Made by a program: the position numbers and the translations under genes. A DNA stretch of 64,000 nt from G963663315 sp963668255. GTDB taxonomy: Bacteria > Pseudomonadota > Gammaproteobacteria > Arenicellales > Poriferihabitantaceae. The notes beneath the pieces were generated by a model. The model ran no database searches and was not told the origin of the DNA. It worked only from the letters and a program-made list of their open reading frames with translations. Location: positions 930,001-994,000 of the forward strand of contig OZ220708.1 of the NCBI GenBank assembly GCA_965116595.1, read 5' to 3'. This document shows positions 8,633 to 18,289 of this stretch, in pieces. Position 1 is the stretch's first letter; each line of letters starts with the position of its first letter.

Positions 8633-10082
8633 TTAACCGGCTTTATGAATCGCGCGCCTGTCTACTGCGAGCGCTGCTTCGTGAACAGCTTCAGATAATG
8701 TAGGGTGAGCGTGGATGGTTCTCGCCAGATCTTCCGAACTGGCCTGATATTCCAGTGCCAGTACACACTCATTAATCAGCTCGGAAACATGCGGGCCGAT
8801 CATGTGCACGCCCAGCAGTCGATCCGTGATTTTGTCGGCAACCATTTTGACAAAGCCGACGGGCTCTTCCATGGCTCGTGCACGACCATTGGCGGCAAAC
8901 GGAAACAAACCTGTTTTGACCTGGATTCCCTGCTCCTTCAACTGTTTCTCGGTCTGTCCCACCCAGGCAATTTCAGGCGCGGTATAGATCACCCACGGTA
9001 CGCAGTTGAAATCGACATGGCCCTTTGCACCGGCAATGCGTTCGGCTACGGCGACGCCTTCTTCCGAACTCTTGTGGGCCAGCATCGGACCACGGACTGC
9101 ATCACCAACAGCCCATATATGAGGCATCGCTGGTTCTGCATCGATCATCCACCTCAATGAACCCCCGGCTGTCTATGGCAACGCCGCAGTCCGGCGCAAT
9201 CAGGCCATCGGTTGCCGGCTTTCGTCCGACCGCGACAATCAGTCGATCGACTTCAATCTGAAATGCCTGATCCTGCTGTCGGTATCTCACCTGCAGGCCG
9301 TCGATTCCTGCATTCGTCCCGTCAACCGTTTCAACCATGGCGCCCAAACGAATATCCAGACCTTGCCGGGTCAGTTGTTTTTTTGCTTCACGCGCGACCT
9401 GATGATCCGCTACCGGGAGAAAATCTTCCAGCGCTTCCATGATAATGACCTGCGACCCGAGGCGATTCCATACACTGCCGAGCTCAAGTCCGATTACGCC
9501 AGCGCCGATGATTCCCAGTCGGTTGGGCACATGGTCAAAGCTCAGCGCCCCGGTCGAATCCACCACGAACTCATTGTCGAAAGGGAGATTCGGTAATTCA
9601 ATCGGGACAGAGCCCGGTGCAAGGATAATTTCACGGGCGGTCAGAGTATCGGTCACAACGCCATCACGGTCGAGAACATTGACCCTGCCGTTGGCTGCCA
9701 CCTGCCCGAATCCATGAATCGAAGTGACCTTGTTGGCCTTGAATAATTGCGTGATGCCCCCCGTCAGTTGTTTGACGATGTCCCGTTTTCGAGCCTGCAT
9801 TGCGGTAATATCCAGAGACACGTTTTCGACCGTAATGCCATGGGCGGGAAACTGATGCGTAATTTTGTGGTACTGTTCAGACGAATCAAGCAGTGCCTTG
9901 GAAGGGATACAGCCGACATTCAAACAGGTGCCCCCCAGACTGGCTCCACCCGCGGGATTGATTTCGTGGTTTATCTGATTATCAATGCAGGCGGTATTCA
10001 ATCCAAGCTGAGCACACCGGATAGCCGCGACATACCCTCCCGGTCCTGCGCCGATCACAATAACATCAAGATCATCCGACAT
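8633..10082 (-). pseudogene. lpdA: dihydrolipoyl dehydrogenase, broken by one frameshift
   Basis: E3 component of the 2-oxoglutarate dehydrogenase complex: reoxidises dihydrolipoamide with FAD and NAD+. The N-terminal part (9102-10082) has the FAD motif GAGPGGYVAAIRCAQLG, the redox pair GGTCLNVGCIPSK and the NAD-binding GAGVIGLELGSVW. It then runs into a stop after DRCRTSDASYMGCW. The C-terminal half (8633-9157, other frame) resumes with MPHIWAVGDAVRGPMLAHK and ends with the catalytic His region HAHPTLSEAVHEAAL. One surplus base at about 9125-9135 explains the break; removing it restores a full-length protein. Since the operon is otherwise intact, a sequencing or assembly error is as likely as a real mutation. 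Start ATG at 10082, 30 nt after sucB. Confidence 0.9.
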
Positions 10083-10112
10083 GAATTCGTCCTCCGGGCA
10101 TGTTAATCGAGT

Positions 10113-11447
10113 TTAACAATCGAGCAACAATCTGGCAGGGTCTTCCAGCATATCCTTGATGGTAACCAGAAACTGAACCGCTTCCTTGCCGTCAACAATC
10201 CGGTGGTCATAGGAGAGCGCCAGATACATCATGGGTCGAATCACCACCTCACCATTTTCTGCCATCGGACGTTGTTGTATCTTGTGCATACCCAGTATGG
10301 CGCTTTGCGGTGGATTGACAATCGGAGTGGAAAGCAAAGAGCCGAACACACCGCCATTAGTGATGGTAAAAGTACCACCGGTCAGTTCATCCATCGCGAT
10401 CTTCCCCTGTTTTGCGCGGGAACCGAACTCCTGTATCTGTTGCTCGACCTGGGCATAGTCCATTGATTCGCAGCTTCGCAACACTGGAACAACAAGCCCC
10501 CTTGGAGAAGCTACGGCAATACCGATGTCACAGTAGTTATGCTGAACAATGTCAGTGCCCTCTATATAGGAATTGACCAGGGGAAATTTTTGTAATCCGG
10601 CCACACTTGCCTTGACGAAAAAGGACATGAACCCAAGGCGGGCGCCATGTTTTTCCAGGAAAGCTTCCTTGTATTTTGATCGCAACTCCATCACTGCCTG
10701 CATGTTTACTTCGTTGAAGGTTGTCAGCAGGGCAGCACTTTGCTGGGAATGCAGCAGCCGGCTGGCAATGGTCTGCCGCAGGCGGCTCATCGGTACACGG
10801 TTCTGTTGACGCAGGCCGCCTGCAGAATCCGGGACAGGGGACGCGGTCATGGCGGGCTCAGCAATGAGTTCTGAAGACTTGCCCTGGCTGGCATCGCCAG
10901 CTACTGCTGTAACACTTCCCTGGTCAGACACTGAGCTGTCGACAGTGGCCAAATAATTGAGCACATCTTCCTTGATTATTCGTCCACCACGACCTGAACC
11001 GTTGATTCGTGCCGGGTCCAATCCGTTTTCATCAATCAACCTGCGCACGGCCGGGCTGAGTTTCTGGTCATCATCGGATGGGAGACTTTCGTTTTCACTG
11101 CCACCCTGCGATGGACTGTCAGAAATCGGGGTATCGGCCGTTGCAGCGTCGATATCAGTGAGAGCCTGCTCAGCCATATCCGTTAAAGCTGCGAGATCGT
11201 CCACTTTCGAGCCCGTTTCGATACGGGCGAGCACCTGCTCACCCAATACTGTGGCGCCTGTCTGTTCGACGATTTCGCTCAAGATACCGTCCGCAGGCGC
11301 CGGTACTTCCAGCACTACTTTATCGGTTTCCACTTCAACCAGTATTTCATCCCTGTATACACGGTCACCTGGCTGCTTGCTCCAATCGAGCAGTAACGCA
11401 TCGGAAACGGACTCAGGGAGTACCGGCACTTTTATTTCAATGGTCAT
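10113..11447 (-). CDS. sucB: dihydrolipoyllysine succinyltransferase (2-oxoglutarate dehydrogenase E2)
   Basis: Transfers succinyl from lipoamide to CoA in the TCA cycle. Domains: a lipoyl domain with the lipoyl-lysine in EVETDKVVLEVPA, an acidic linker, an E1/E3-binding domain (SPAVRRLIDENGLDPARINGSG, about residues 130-165), and a catalytic acyltransferase domain ending with the active-site LSYDHRIVDGKEAV. 444 residues, slightly long because of linkers. It sits 40 nt downstream of sucA and 30 nt upstream of lpd in the standard sucA-sucB-lpd order. Confidence 0.96.
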   Translation of the reverse strand: MTIEIKVPVLPESVSDALLLDWSKQPGDRVYRDEILVEVETDKVVLEVPAPADGILSEIVEQTGATVLGEQVLARIETGSKVDDLAALTDMAEQALTDIDAATADTPISDSPSQGGSENESLPSDDDQKLSPAVRRLIDENGLDPARINGSGRGGRIIKEDVLNYLATVDSSVSDQGSVTAVAGDASQGKSSELIAEPAMTASPVPDSAGGLRQQNRVPMSRLRQTIASRLLHSQQSAALLTTFNEVNMQAVMELRSKYKEAFLEKHGARLGFMSFFVKASVAGLQKFPLVNSYIEGTDIVQHNYCDIGIAVASPRGLVVPVLRSCESMDYAQVEQQIQEFGSRAKQGKIAMDELTGGTFTITNGGVFGSLLSTPIVNPPQSAILGMHKIQQRPMAENGEVVIRPMMYLALSYDHRIVDGKEAVQFLVTIKDMLEDPARLLLDC

Positions 11448-11487
11448 GATTGATGTCTATCCGAAAAATTGTTGCCAGATTCATATA

Positions 11488-14286
11488 CTAAACTTTTACA
11501 GCGAGCGCATCCTGAACAACCTTCTGCTGCTGTTTCTGATGGAGCTTGAAGAAACCAACCGCAGGAGATGGAGATCCTTCCCGTCCCACATAACTCAATT
11601 TCTGGTTCCGATTCAATAATTTTCTCAGGTAGTAGAAAATCTGATACCAGCAACCCTGATTCTTTGGTTCTTCCTGACACCAGGCAATATCTTCGGCGTG
11701 AGAATATTTCTCGATTTCTGCCTTCAATTCCTGGTCCGGGAATGGATGAATCTGCTCCAGACGAATGATTGCAACATCCTGCTGGTCCCTGTTTCGTCGG
11801 GCTTCCAGTATATCGTAGTAAACTTTTCCGCAGCAGATAATGATCTTTTTTACCGAATTCGGGGGCAGTGGATCAATCTCAGGCAATACTGGATAAAACC
11901 TGCCTTGAGCCAGATCATCAGGTTCGCATACGGCCAGTTTGTGCCGCAGCAGACTCTTTGGCGTCATCACGATCAATGGCCGCCGAAACGACCGCATCAT
12001 CTGACGACGCAACATATGAAAAGTTTGCGCGGGAGTCGTAGGTACACAGACCTGCATATTGTGTTCTGCACAAAGTTGCAAAAACCGCTCCAGCCTGGCT
12101 GAAGAATGTTCCGGTCCCTGCCCTTCCATTCCATGGGGTAAGAACAAAACCAGACTGCATATCCTTGACCATTTTGCCTGACCACTGCTGATGAACTGAT
12201 CAATAACAACCTGGGCGCCATTCACAAAATCACCAAACTGGGCTTCCCAGATAACCAGTGTCCTGGGTTCTGTCGTTGAATAGCCAAACTCGAAGCCAAG
12301 CACTGCCTCTTCGGAAAGCAACGAGTTTATAACCAGAAATTCGTTACTGCTTTCGCCGACATATTGCAGCGGGATATGGGTACGGGGCCGGGATTGATCA
12401 TGCAGTGTGGCATGTCGATGGGAAAATGTTCCCCGGCCGGCATCCTGCCCGGACAACCGAACCCGGTAACCCTGATCAATCAGCGTGGCATAGGACAATA
12501 ATTCCGCACAACCCCAATCCATTGGTTTTTCTCCCCTGGTCATCGCGATCCGGTCATCAAGAATGCCTTGAACCCGTTTGTGTACGACGAAATCATCCGG
12601 AGACCGGGTCAGGGCTTCCGCCAGTTCAACCAATCGCTCAGGGTCGGCGCCGGTATCCACTTCTTCCCGCCAGTCCTCCCCCATATAAGGCTTCCAATCC
12701 AGCGTCAACAGGGACTTGTTCGGGTCAATCACCTGACCTGCGACCACATGACCTTCATCCAGCCGGTCCCGGTATTGCTGCACCATCTGATCGGCTTTCG
12801 ATGGTTCTATCACGCCCTCATCCACCAGTCTTTCTGCGTACAATTGCCGCGGGGTTTTGTGACGCTTGATTTTTCCGTACATGATCGGCTGGGTAACCGC
12901 CGGTTCATCGGCTTCATTATGGCCATGCCTTCGATAGCAAACCATATCCAGTACGAAATCACCACCAAATTTCATGCGATATTCCATTGCCGTCCGGGTG
13001 GCAAAGATAATCGCATCAGGATCATCACCGTTGACATGAAGTATCGGCGCCTGAACCAGTTTTGCGATTTCCGTGCAATAAAGCGTAGAACGTGCATCCA
13101 GGGTGTTGGTGGTGAAACCAATTTGATTATTGACGATTATATGAATCGTACCGCCGGTGGAGAATCCTCGTGTAGCAGCCATGTTCAAGGTTTCCATGAC
13201 CACCCCCTGTCCGGCGAATGCGGCATCCCCATGAATCAGAATTGGGATCACCTGCTTGCGTGCAGTATCCTTGCGTCGTTCCTGGCGGGCTCGGACCGAA
13301 CCCTCTACAACTGGACTGATGATCTCCAGGTGGGATGGATTAAAGGATAGTGCGATATGTACATTGCCGCCCGCGGTCATGATATCCGAAGATGCTCCCT
13401 GATGATATTTCACATCGCCTGTCCGGGTATCCGCACAGTCAGTTTCATACTCACCGTCGAATTCGCTGAACAATTCACTGGGAGCCTTGCCCAGAATATT
13501 GACCAGTACATTCAACCGTCCACGATGAGCCATTCCAATCACAACTTCCTTTACTCCATTGGCGCCAAATTGCTGAATCAAATCCGACAGCATCGGAATC
13601 AGCGAGTCACCGCCTTCCAGCGAAAAGCGTTTCTGTCCCACGTATCTGGTATGCAGATACTTTTCCAATCCTTCCGCCGCCGTCAGGCGCTCCAATGTCT
13701 CTATGCGGAGATCATCCGGATAGCGCGGTCCCCGGGATTCAACCTCCACCTGCCGCTGTAGCCACATCCGTTTTTCCAGGGAATGCAGATACCTGGTTTC
13801 GTAACCGATGGAACCACAATAGGTCTCCTGCAGAAAATCGAGAATTCCTCGCAAGGTCATTCGCCCACCCTCGGCCAGGTCTCCGATGTCAAATTCGGTA
13901 TCCAGATCCTGCGCACTGAGATCATAGCGTTCCAGCTGGATTTCCTCAGTGCTGCCTCGCGGCATCACACCTATCGGGTCAACATCTGCCCGCAAATGAC
14001 CCAATGAGCGATAGGCCGTGATCAGCTTGGATACCTGGGCCTGTTTATGTTCCAGACCCTCGAACCAGGTCTGATACCCGGTTTCCTCAGAAGGATCGAA
14101 GCTGATGACCATTCCCGGTAACGATGAAAACACGGTCTGCCACTTCTTTTGCTGGTCGGACAACGAATCATTCGTGCCCTGATCCGAAATTTCCCGGTAC
14201 AGGGATTCCAGATAACCGGCGTTACCTCCGCTTAAAAAACTCAAATCTACGTTGTTTGCGCTACCTTTATCGTCAGGAGATTTCAT
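11488..14286 (-). CDS. sucA: 2-oxoglutarate dehydrogenase E1 component
   Basis: Thiamine diphosphate-dependent decarboxylase of 2-oxoglutarate. The 932 residues match the family length. Visible are the N-terminal segment (NAGYLESLYREISDQG), the conserved GMAHRGRLNVL, the ThDP-binding GDAAFAGQGVVMETLN...NNQIGFTT, and the transketolase-like C-half (HATLHDQ, EAQFGDFVNGAQVVIDQFI). First gene of the suc operon; ATG at 14286 faces the divergent moeB-like gene across about 210 nt that must hold both promoters. Confidence 0.97.
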   Translation of the reverse strand: MKSPDDKGSANNVDLSFLSGGNAGYLESLYREISDQGTNDSLSDQQKKWQTVFSSLPGMVISFDPSEETGYQTWFEGLEHKQAQVSKLITAYRSLGHLRADVDPIGVMPRGSTEEIQLERYDLSAQDLDTEFDIGDLAEGGRMTLRGILDFLQETYCGSIGYETRYLHSLEKRMWLQRQVEVESRGPRYPDDLRIETLERLTAAEGLEKYLHTRYVGQKRFSLEGGDSLIPMLSDLIQQFGANGVKEVVIGMAHRGRLNVLVNILGKAPSELFSEFDGEYETDCADTRTGDVKYHQGASSDIMTAGGNVHIALSFNPSHLEIISPVVEGSVRARQERRKDTARKQVIPILIHGDAAFAGQGVVMETLNMAATRGFSTGGTIHIIVNNQIGFTTNTLDARSTLYCTEIAKLVQAPILHVNGDDPDAIIFATRTAMEYRMKFGGDFVLDMVCYRRHGHNEADEPAVTQPIMYGKIKRHKTPRQLYAERLVDEGVIEPSKADQMVQQYRDRLDEGHVVAGQVIDPNKSLLTLDWKPYMGEDWREEVDTGADPERLVELAEALTRSPDDFVVHKRVQGILDDRIAMTRGEKPMDWGCAELLSYATLIDQGYRVRLSGQDAGRGTFSHRHATLHDQSRPRTHIPLQYVGESSNEFLVINSLLSEEAVLGFEFGYSTTEPRTLVIWEAQFGDFVNGAQVVIDQFISSGQAKWSRICSLVLFLPHGMEGQGPEHSSARLERFLQLCAEHNMQVCVPTTPAQTFHMLRRQMMRSFRRPLIVMTPKSLLRHKLAVCEPDDLAQGRFYPVLPEIDPLPPNSVKKIIICCGKVYYDILEARRNRDQQDVAIIRLEQIHPFPDQELKAEIEKYSHAEDIAWCQEEPKNQGCWYQIFYYLRKLLNRNQKLSYVGREGSPSPAVGFFKLHQKQQQKVVQDALAVKV

Positions 14287-14494
14287 GATGTGGAATGATT
14301 ATTATCAAATTACCGGGCAGTGTAACCACAAGTATACCAAAGCAATTACACTTGACCACTCCGATTTCAGAACTATTGCACTTTTTTAACATGCCATTGC
14401 GATACGCAAAGATTTTCTGTCAAACCGAAATTCCTGCGTCCCGGCAATCGACCTTGATGTAAAATCCCCCTCGACTCACTGGTTTCCAACCATC

Positions 14495-15250
14495 ATGACC
14501 AGACCGGATTTGAAACAACGCTATAGCAGGCAGACCCGCCTTCCACAAGTAGGCGAGGCGGGGCAGGACAAATTGATCAATGCCACAGTGTTGATTGTCG
14601 GCATGGGCGGCCTTGGCTCACCCGTTGCATTATATCTGGCTGCAGCAGGAACAGGCCACCTCAAGATCGCGGATTTTGATATGGTGGATGAATCCAATCT
14701 GCAACGACAGATCATCCATCAGCATAAAGATATCGGTCAACTGAAAACCGAATCCGCGGTTTCTTCATTGCGGGCAATCAATCCGTACATTCATATCGAA
14801 ACCCTTGATTATTCGCTCGGTCATGAGGATTTTATCGAGCACTGCGACAATGTCGATCTTATCGTGGATTGTACCGACAACTTCCCGACCCGGTTTATTC
14901 TCAATGATGTCTCGCTTGCAACCAGGATACCTCTGGTCTCCGGTGCGGCGATTCGGTGGGAAGGTCAGGTCACGACTTTCGACCCGCGTAACGAACACAG
15001 CCCATGTTACCGGTGTCTGTACCCAAACACAGGAATTGAAAGTGCAACCTGTGCCATGGAAGGTGTGATCGCACCGATCACCGGGGTGATTGGCACGATG
15101 CAGGCGATGGAAGCGGTCAATGTCCTGCTCGGGCATGGGCAGCTTCACGGAGTAGTCTGGTTGTTCGACGCTTACACGATGGAATGGCAGAAAATGCAAC
15201 TGCCCAAAAACCTGGACTGCCCGGCTTGCGGGCGGCCCCGGACAGCCTGA
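14495..15250 (+). CDS. moeB: HesA/MoeB/ThiF family adenylyltransferase
   Basis: E1-like enzyme that adenylates the C-terminal Gly-Gly of a sulphur-carrier protein (MoaD or ThiS). Visible: the ATP-binding GMGGLGSPVALYLAAAGTG, RQIIHQ, the DCTDNFPTRF segment, the zinc cysteines (CYRC and a C-terminal CPAC), and the candidate catalytic Cys in ESATCAMEG. 251 residues, without the rhodanese domain of longer relatives. Whether it serves molybdopterin or thiamine cannot be told; neighbours give no hint. Confidence 0.88.
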   Translation: MTRPDLKQRYSRQTRLPQVGEAGQDKLINATVLIVGMGGLGSPVALYLAAAGTGHLKIADFDMVDESNLQRQIIHQHKDIGQLKTESAVSSLRAINPYIHIETLDYSLGHEDFIEHCDNVDLIVDCTDNFPTRFILNDVSLATRIPLVSGAAIRWEGQVTTFDPRNEHSPCYRCLYPNTGIESATCAMEGVIAPITGVIGTMQAMEAVNVLLGHGQLHGVVWLFDAYTMEWQKMQLPKNLDCPACGRPRTA

Positions 15251-15295
15251 CTTTCAGGGCTGTTCACCCACAGACCGGGGGAATCGGCAATACCC

Positions 15296-15331
15296 AAATG
15301 CAGGGGCAACCCTCTGTAGTTGCCCGATATT
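15296..15331 (+). repeat. short interspersed inverted-repeat element, copy 2
   Basis: Contains GCAGGGGCAACCCTCTGTAG and a GGGCAAC/GTTGCCC stem. The reverse complement of 24050-24085 aligns with it closely (same GCAGGGGCAACCCTC core). It lies in the 186-nt gap between the convergent moeB and cysC, followed at about 15380-15421 by a weaker imperfect hairpin (TCCCGAC / GTCGGGA) that could terminate transcription. Confidence 0.5.
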
Positions 15332-15436
15332 GCAGATGTCCGTCCCAACACGGACAGGCAAGGGAGCCTTTTCCTGAATCCCGACCCGGTCCGGTACGCC
15401 GGGGGGCACGAACCGTCGGGAAGATCAGTGTAACCT

Positions 15437-16054
15437 TTATTTCGCGGGTATGACTTCCTTCGATTCGAGTATTTGCATAATCATTTCAACGCACCGGTGG
15501 ACATCATTTTCCGAGGTGTTAATCACCAGTTCTGCATTTTCCGGTTCTTCGTAGGGAGATGAGATACCGGTAAAATCTGGAATTTCACCTTTGCGCGCTC
15601 TTTGATACAGGCCCTTCACATCCCTGTTTTCACACACTTCCAGAGGGCATTGACAATAGATTTCGATAAAATCCTGATCATGGTCGACCATCATTCTGAC
15701 CCGTTGACGATCAATCCTGAAAGGAGAAATAAATGCGGTCAATGCAATCACCCCTGATTCGATAAACAGTTTTGCCATCTGACCGATCCGGCGAATATTC
15801 TCGGTTCGATCACTGTCGGAAAAACCGAGATCACCACACAAACCATGGCGCACATTGTCACCGTCAAACACGAAAGTCCTGTGCCCTCTTTGATAAAGCA
15901 CCTCCTCAACTGCGTGCGCGAGGGTGGATTTGCCGCTGCCTGACAGTCCTGTAAACCAGATGATCGCACTGCGGTGACCATTGAGCTGCTGTCGCCGACT
16001 ACGGGATACTGTCGACTGATGCCACACGGCGTCGGGCGATCTGGATTGAGGCAT
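15437..16054 (-). CDS. cysC: adenylylsulfate kinase
   Basis: Phosphorylates APS to PAPS for sulfate assimilation or sulfonation. P-loop GLSGSGKSTLA, FDGDNVRHGLCGDLGFS and the FISPFR motif are all canonical; about 205 residues. The open frame reaches 16111, inside the agmatinase gene, but ATG at 16054, 5 nt after the agmatinase stop, is the sensible start. Odd context: it closes a guanidino-compound operon rather than lying beside cysDN. Confidence 0.93.
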   Translation of the reverse strand: MPQSRSPDAVWHQSTVSRSRRQQLNGHRSAIIWFTGLSGSGKSTLAHAVEEVLYQRGHRTFVFDGDNVRHGLCGDLGFSDSDRTENIRRIGQMAKLFIESGVIALTAFISPFRIDRQRVRMMVDHDQDFIEIYCQCPLEVCENRDVKGLYQRARKGEIPDFTGISSPYEEPENAELVINTSENDVHRCVEMIMQILESKEVIPAK

Positions 16055-16059
16055 AGCGG

Positions 16060-17028
16060 TCAGGTTGAAATTGTGCTGGCTGTGCCAGCCCACGCATTCG
16101 CGATGACACAAAGAATTTCAAACATCATGGTGGCGCCGACCAGCGCGGTATTGCCGCTGGGATCAAATGGCGGCGCCACTTCAACGACATCCCCACCGAC
16201 CAGATTCAATCCATCGAGTCCCCTGATCATCATCAGCGCCTCTGCGGTCGAGTAGCCGCCGACTTCCGGGGTGCCGGTGCCCGGTGCGAATACCGGATCG
16301 AGGGCATCGACATCAAAGCTGATATAGGTCGGACCATCACCTACCACTTTTCGCGCTTCTTCAATCACCGCCTTGTAGCCCATCTCGAGATACTCTTCCA
16401 TATAAATCACCCGCATACCGGAATCATGGCTGAATTTCCAGACATCGAGATCGTTCAATGACCCGCGAATACCAATCTGTATGGTCCGTTTCGGGTCAAG
16501 CAGTCCCTCATTGACAGCAATCTTGAAGGGTGCGCCGTGGTGGAACTTCGATCCAAGGTAATCATCTCCGGTATCACAGTGTGCATCGAAATGGACCATA
16601 CCGACCGGCCGATCCTTCGCCAGCGCCCGAAAGATCGGCAGGGTAATGGAATGATCCCCCCCGGCTGAAAGGGGAGTGACACCAGCCTCGACCACGCGAT
16701 GATAAAAAGACTCGATTTCGTTGTGACTGCCTTCAAGGGTAAAGGGTTTTTGTACCCAGGCATCACCAATGTCGCATATTCTGCATAGCTCATGAGGGCT
16801 GACACCGGTCGCCTGATTCATTTTTCGGATCAGGCTGGACTGGTTACGCATTTCCCTGGGGCCATGGCGGGCTCCCGGTCGATTTGTCACGCCACCATCA
16901 AAGGGAACACCAATCACACCGATATCGACCTGTTTCAGATCCTCACTGTACGGGCAACGAAAAAATGTCGGAATTCCGGTATAACGCGGTCGGGTAATGG
17001 GGTCTGCATATTCCGGGTAGTCGCTCAT
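16060..17028 (-). CDS. speB: agmatinase-family ureohydrolase
   Basis: Manganese ureohydrolase (arginase/agmatinase/guanidinobutyrase family), 322 residues; hydrolyses a guanidino group to urea plus an amine. The metal-binding motifs are GGDHSITLP, FDAHCDTGDD and SFDVDALDP. The start ATG overlaps the stop of the carbamoylase gene (ATGA). Family members differ in substrate, and the neighbouring DDAH-like and carbamoylase genes suggest a guanidino compound other than plain agmatine is possible. Confidence 0.9.
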   Translation of the reverse strand: MSDYPEYADPITRPRYTGIPTFFRCPYSEDLKQVDIGVIGVPFDGGVTNRPGARHGPREMRNQSSLIRKMNQATGVSPHELCRICDIGDAWVQKPFTLEGSHNEIESFYHRVVEAGVTPLSAGGDHSITLPIFRALAKDRPVGMVHFDAHCDTGDDYLGSKFHHGAPFKIAVNEGLLDPKRTIQIGIRGSLNDLDVWKFSHDSGMRVIYMEEYLEMGYKAVIEEARKVVGDGPTYISFDVDALDPVFAPGTGTPEVGGYSTAEALMMIRGLDGLNLVGGDVVEVAPPFDPSGNTALVGATMMFEILCVIANAWAGTASTIST

Positions 17029-18275
17029 TTTCGTCCCTGCCCCGCCATATCAATTATCGCATGCAGCAAGACATTGCATCCGGCTTCCAGATCTTCGGGG
17101 GTCGCAGATTCCTCTTCGTTGTGGCTTATTCCACCCTCGCAAGGCACAAAAATCATTGAGGTTGGAGTGATCTGGCATACCTGGCAGGCATCATGGCCCG
17201 CACCGGAAACAATTTTCTGATGACCGTAGCCGAGCATTTTAACTGCTTTTGATACCGCTTCTATACAGCCCTGATCAAACATGACAGGAGGCTTGTACCA
17301 GATTTCTTCGCATTCGATTTCAAGGTTATGATTTCTGGCGACGGCCTCGACCTGGATCTCCAACGACTTCGCCATTTGTTTCAGCACACCCTCATCGGGG
17401 TTACGAAAATCGACTGTGAGCATTACTTCGCCGGCAATGGTATTACGCGAGTTGGGTGAAACCGTGAGTTCTCCAACCGTGCCCACCGCTTCAGGCGCAT
17501 GCTCGAGTGCAATGCTTTGAACAGCCTGAATCAGAACGGCTGCCCCGATCAGCGCATCTCTTCGTCCGACCATCGGTGTCGGCCCCGAATGAGCATCCTG
17601 CCCGCGCAGTGTAATGTCGAACCAGCGTTGGCCCTGCCCCCCGGTAACCACGCCAATCTGATTTCCATCACGCTCCAGTATCGGCCCCTGTTCTATGTGC
17701 GCTTCGAACAGCGCGGCCATCGGGTGGTTGCCGCATTCCTCCAGACCCATGTAACCAATTCGCTCCAGCTCCTGCTTGATCGTCCTGCCATCTGCGTCAC
17801 TGCGCGACCAGGCATACTCCTTTTCGAACAAACCTGCAAAAACCCCTGATGCCACCATCGCAGGGGCAAACCTCGATCCCTCTTCATTCGTCCACATCAC
17901 AATTTCCACCGGCGCTGTGGTTGCGATGTTGTTTTGATTCAGGGTACGTACCACTTCGAGGGCAGCAAGGACACCATAAACCCCATCGAATTTGCCGCCA
18001 TGCGGCTGGGTGTCGAGATGACTGCCGACGCAAACAGGCGGCAGTTCGCTATGAATCCCTGCGCGCCGGGCAAAAATATTGCCCATGTCGTCTACCGTGA
18101 TGTCCAGGTTTTCCGCTTCACACCATATTACGAACAGATCCCGACCCTGCCTGTCTTCATCGGTCAGCGCAAGCCGCCGGGAACCGCCTTTTTCCCCTGG
18201 CCCAATCTGCGCCATGGCCATAATACTGTCCCACAAGCGTTGACCGTCGACCCTGAGATTTTGTGTGGTTGTCAT
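17025..18275 (-). CDS. M20-family N-carbamoyl-L-amino acid hydrolase / allantoate amidohydrolase
   Basis: Zinc-dependent hydrolase of ureido compounds, about 416 residues. Typical motifs: GSHLDTQPHGGKFDGVYGVLA (metal His and Asp), TNEEGSRFAPAM (catalytic Glu), EAHIEQGP, and GAGHDACQV near the C-terminus. It cleaves N-carbamoyl groups to release ammonia and CO2. The open frame runs to a GTG at 18320; ATG at 18275, 14 nt past the DDAH stop, is preferred. Overlap with the agmatinase gene indicates coupling. Confidence 0.88.
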   Translation of the reverse strand: MTTTQNLRVDGQRLWDSIMAMAQIGPGEKGGSRRLALTDEDRQGRDLFVIWCEAENLDITVDDMGNIFARRAGIHSELPPVCVGSHLDTQPHGGKFDGVYGVLAALEVVRTLNQNNIATTAPVEIVMWTNEEGSRFAPAMVASGVFAGLFEKEYAWSRSDADGRTIKQELERIGYMGLEECGNHPMAALFEAHIEQGPILERDGNQIGVVTGGQGQRWFDITLRGQDAHSGPTPMVGRRDALIGAAVLIQAVQSIALEHAPEAVGTVGELTVSPNSRNTIAGEVMLTVDFRNPDEGVLKQMAKSLEIQVEAVARNHNLEIECEEIWYKPPVMFDQGCIEAVSKAVKMLGYGHQKIVSGAGHDACQVCQITPTSMIFVPCEGGISHNEEESATPEDLEAGCNVLLHAIIDMAGQGRK

Positions 18276-18289
18276 ATTCGTATATTCGG

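Noticed and set aside
9102..9157. Programmed frameshifting in lpd
   Set aside because: No slippery heptamer or following structure at the break; a plain indel is simpler.
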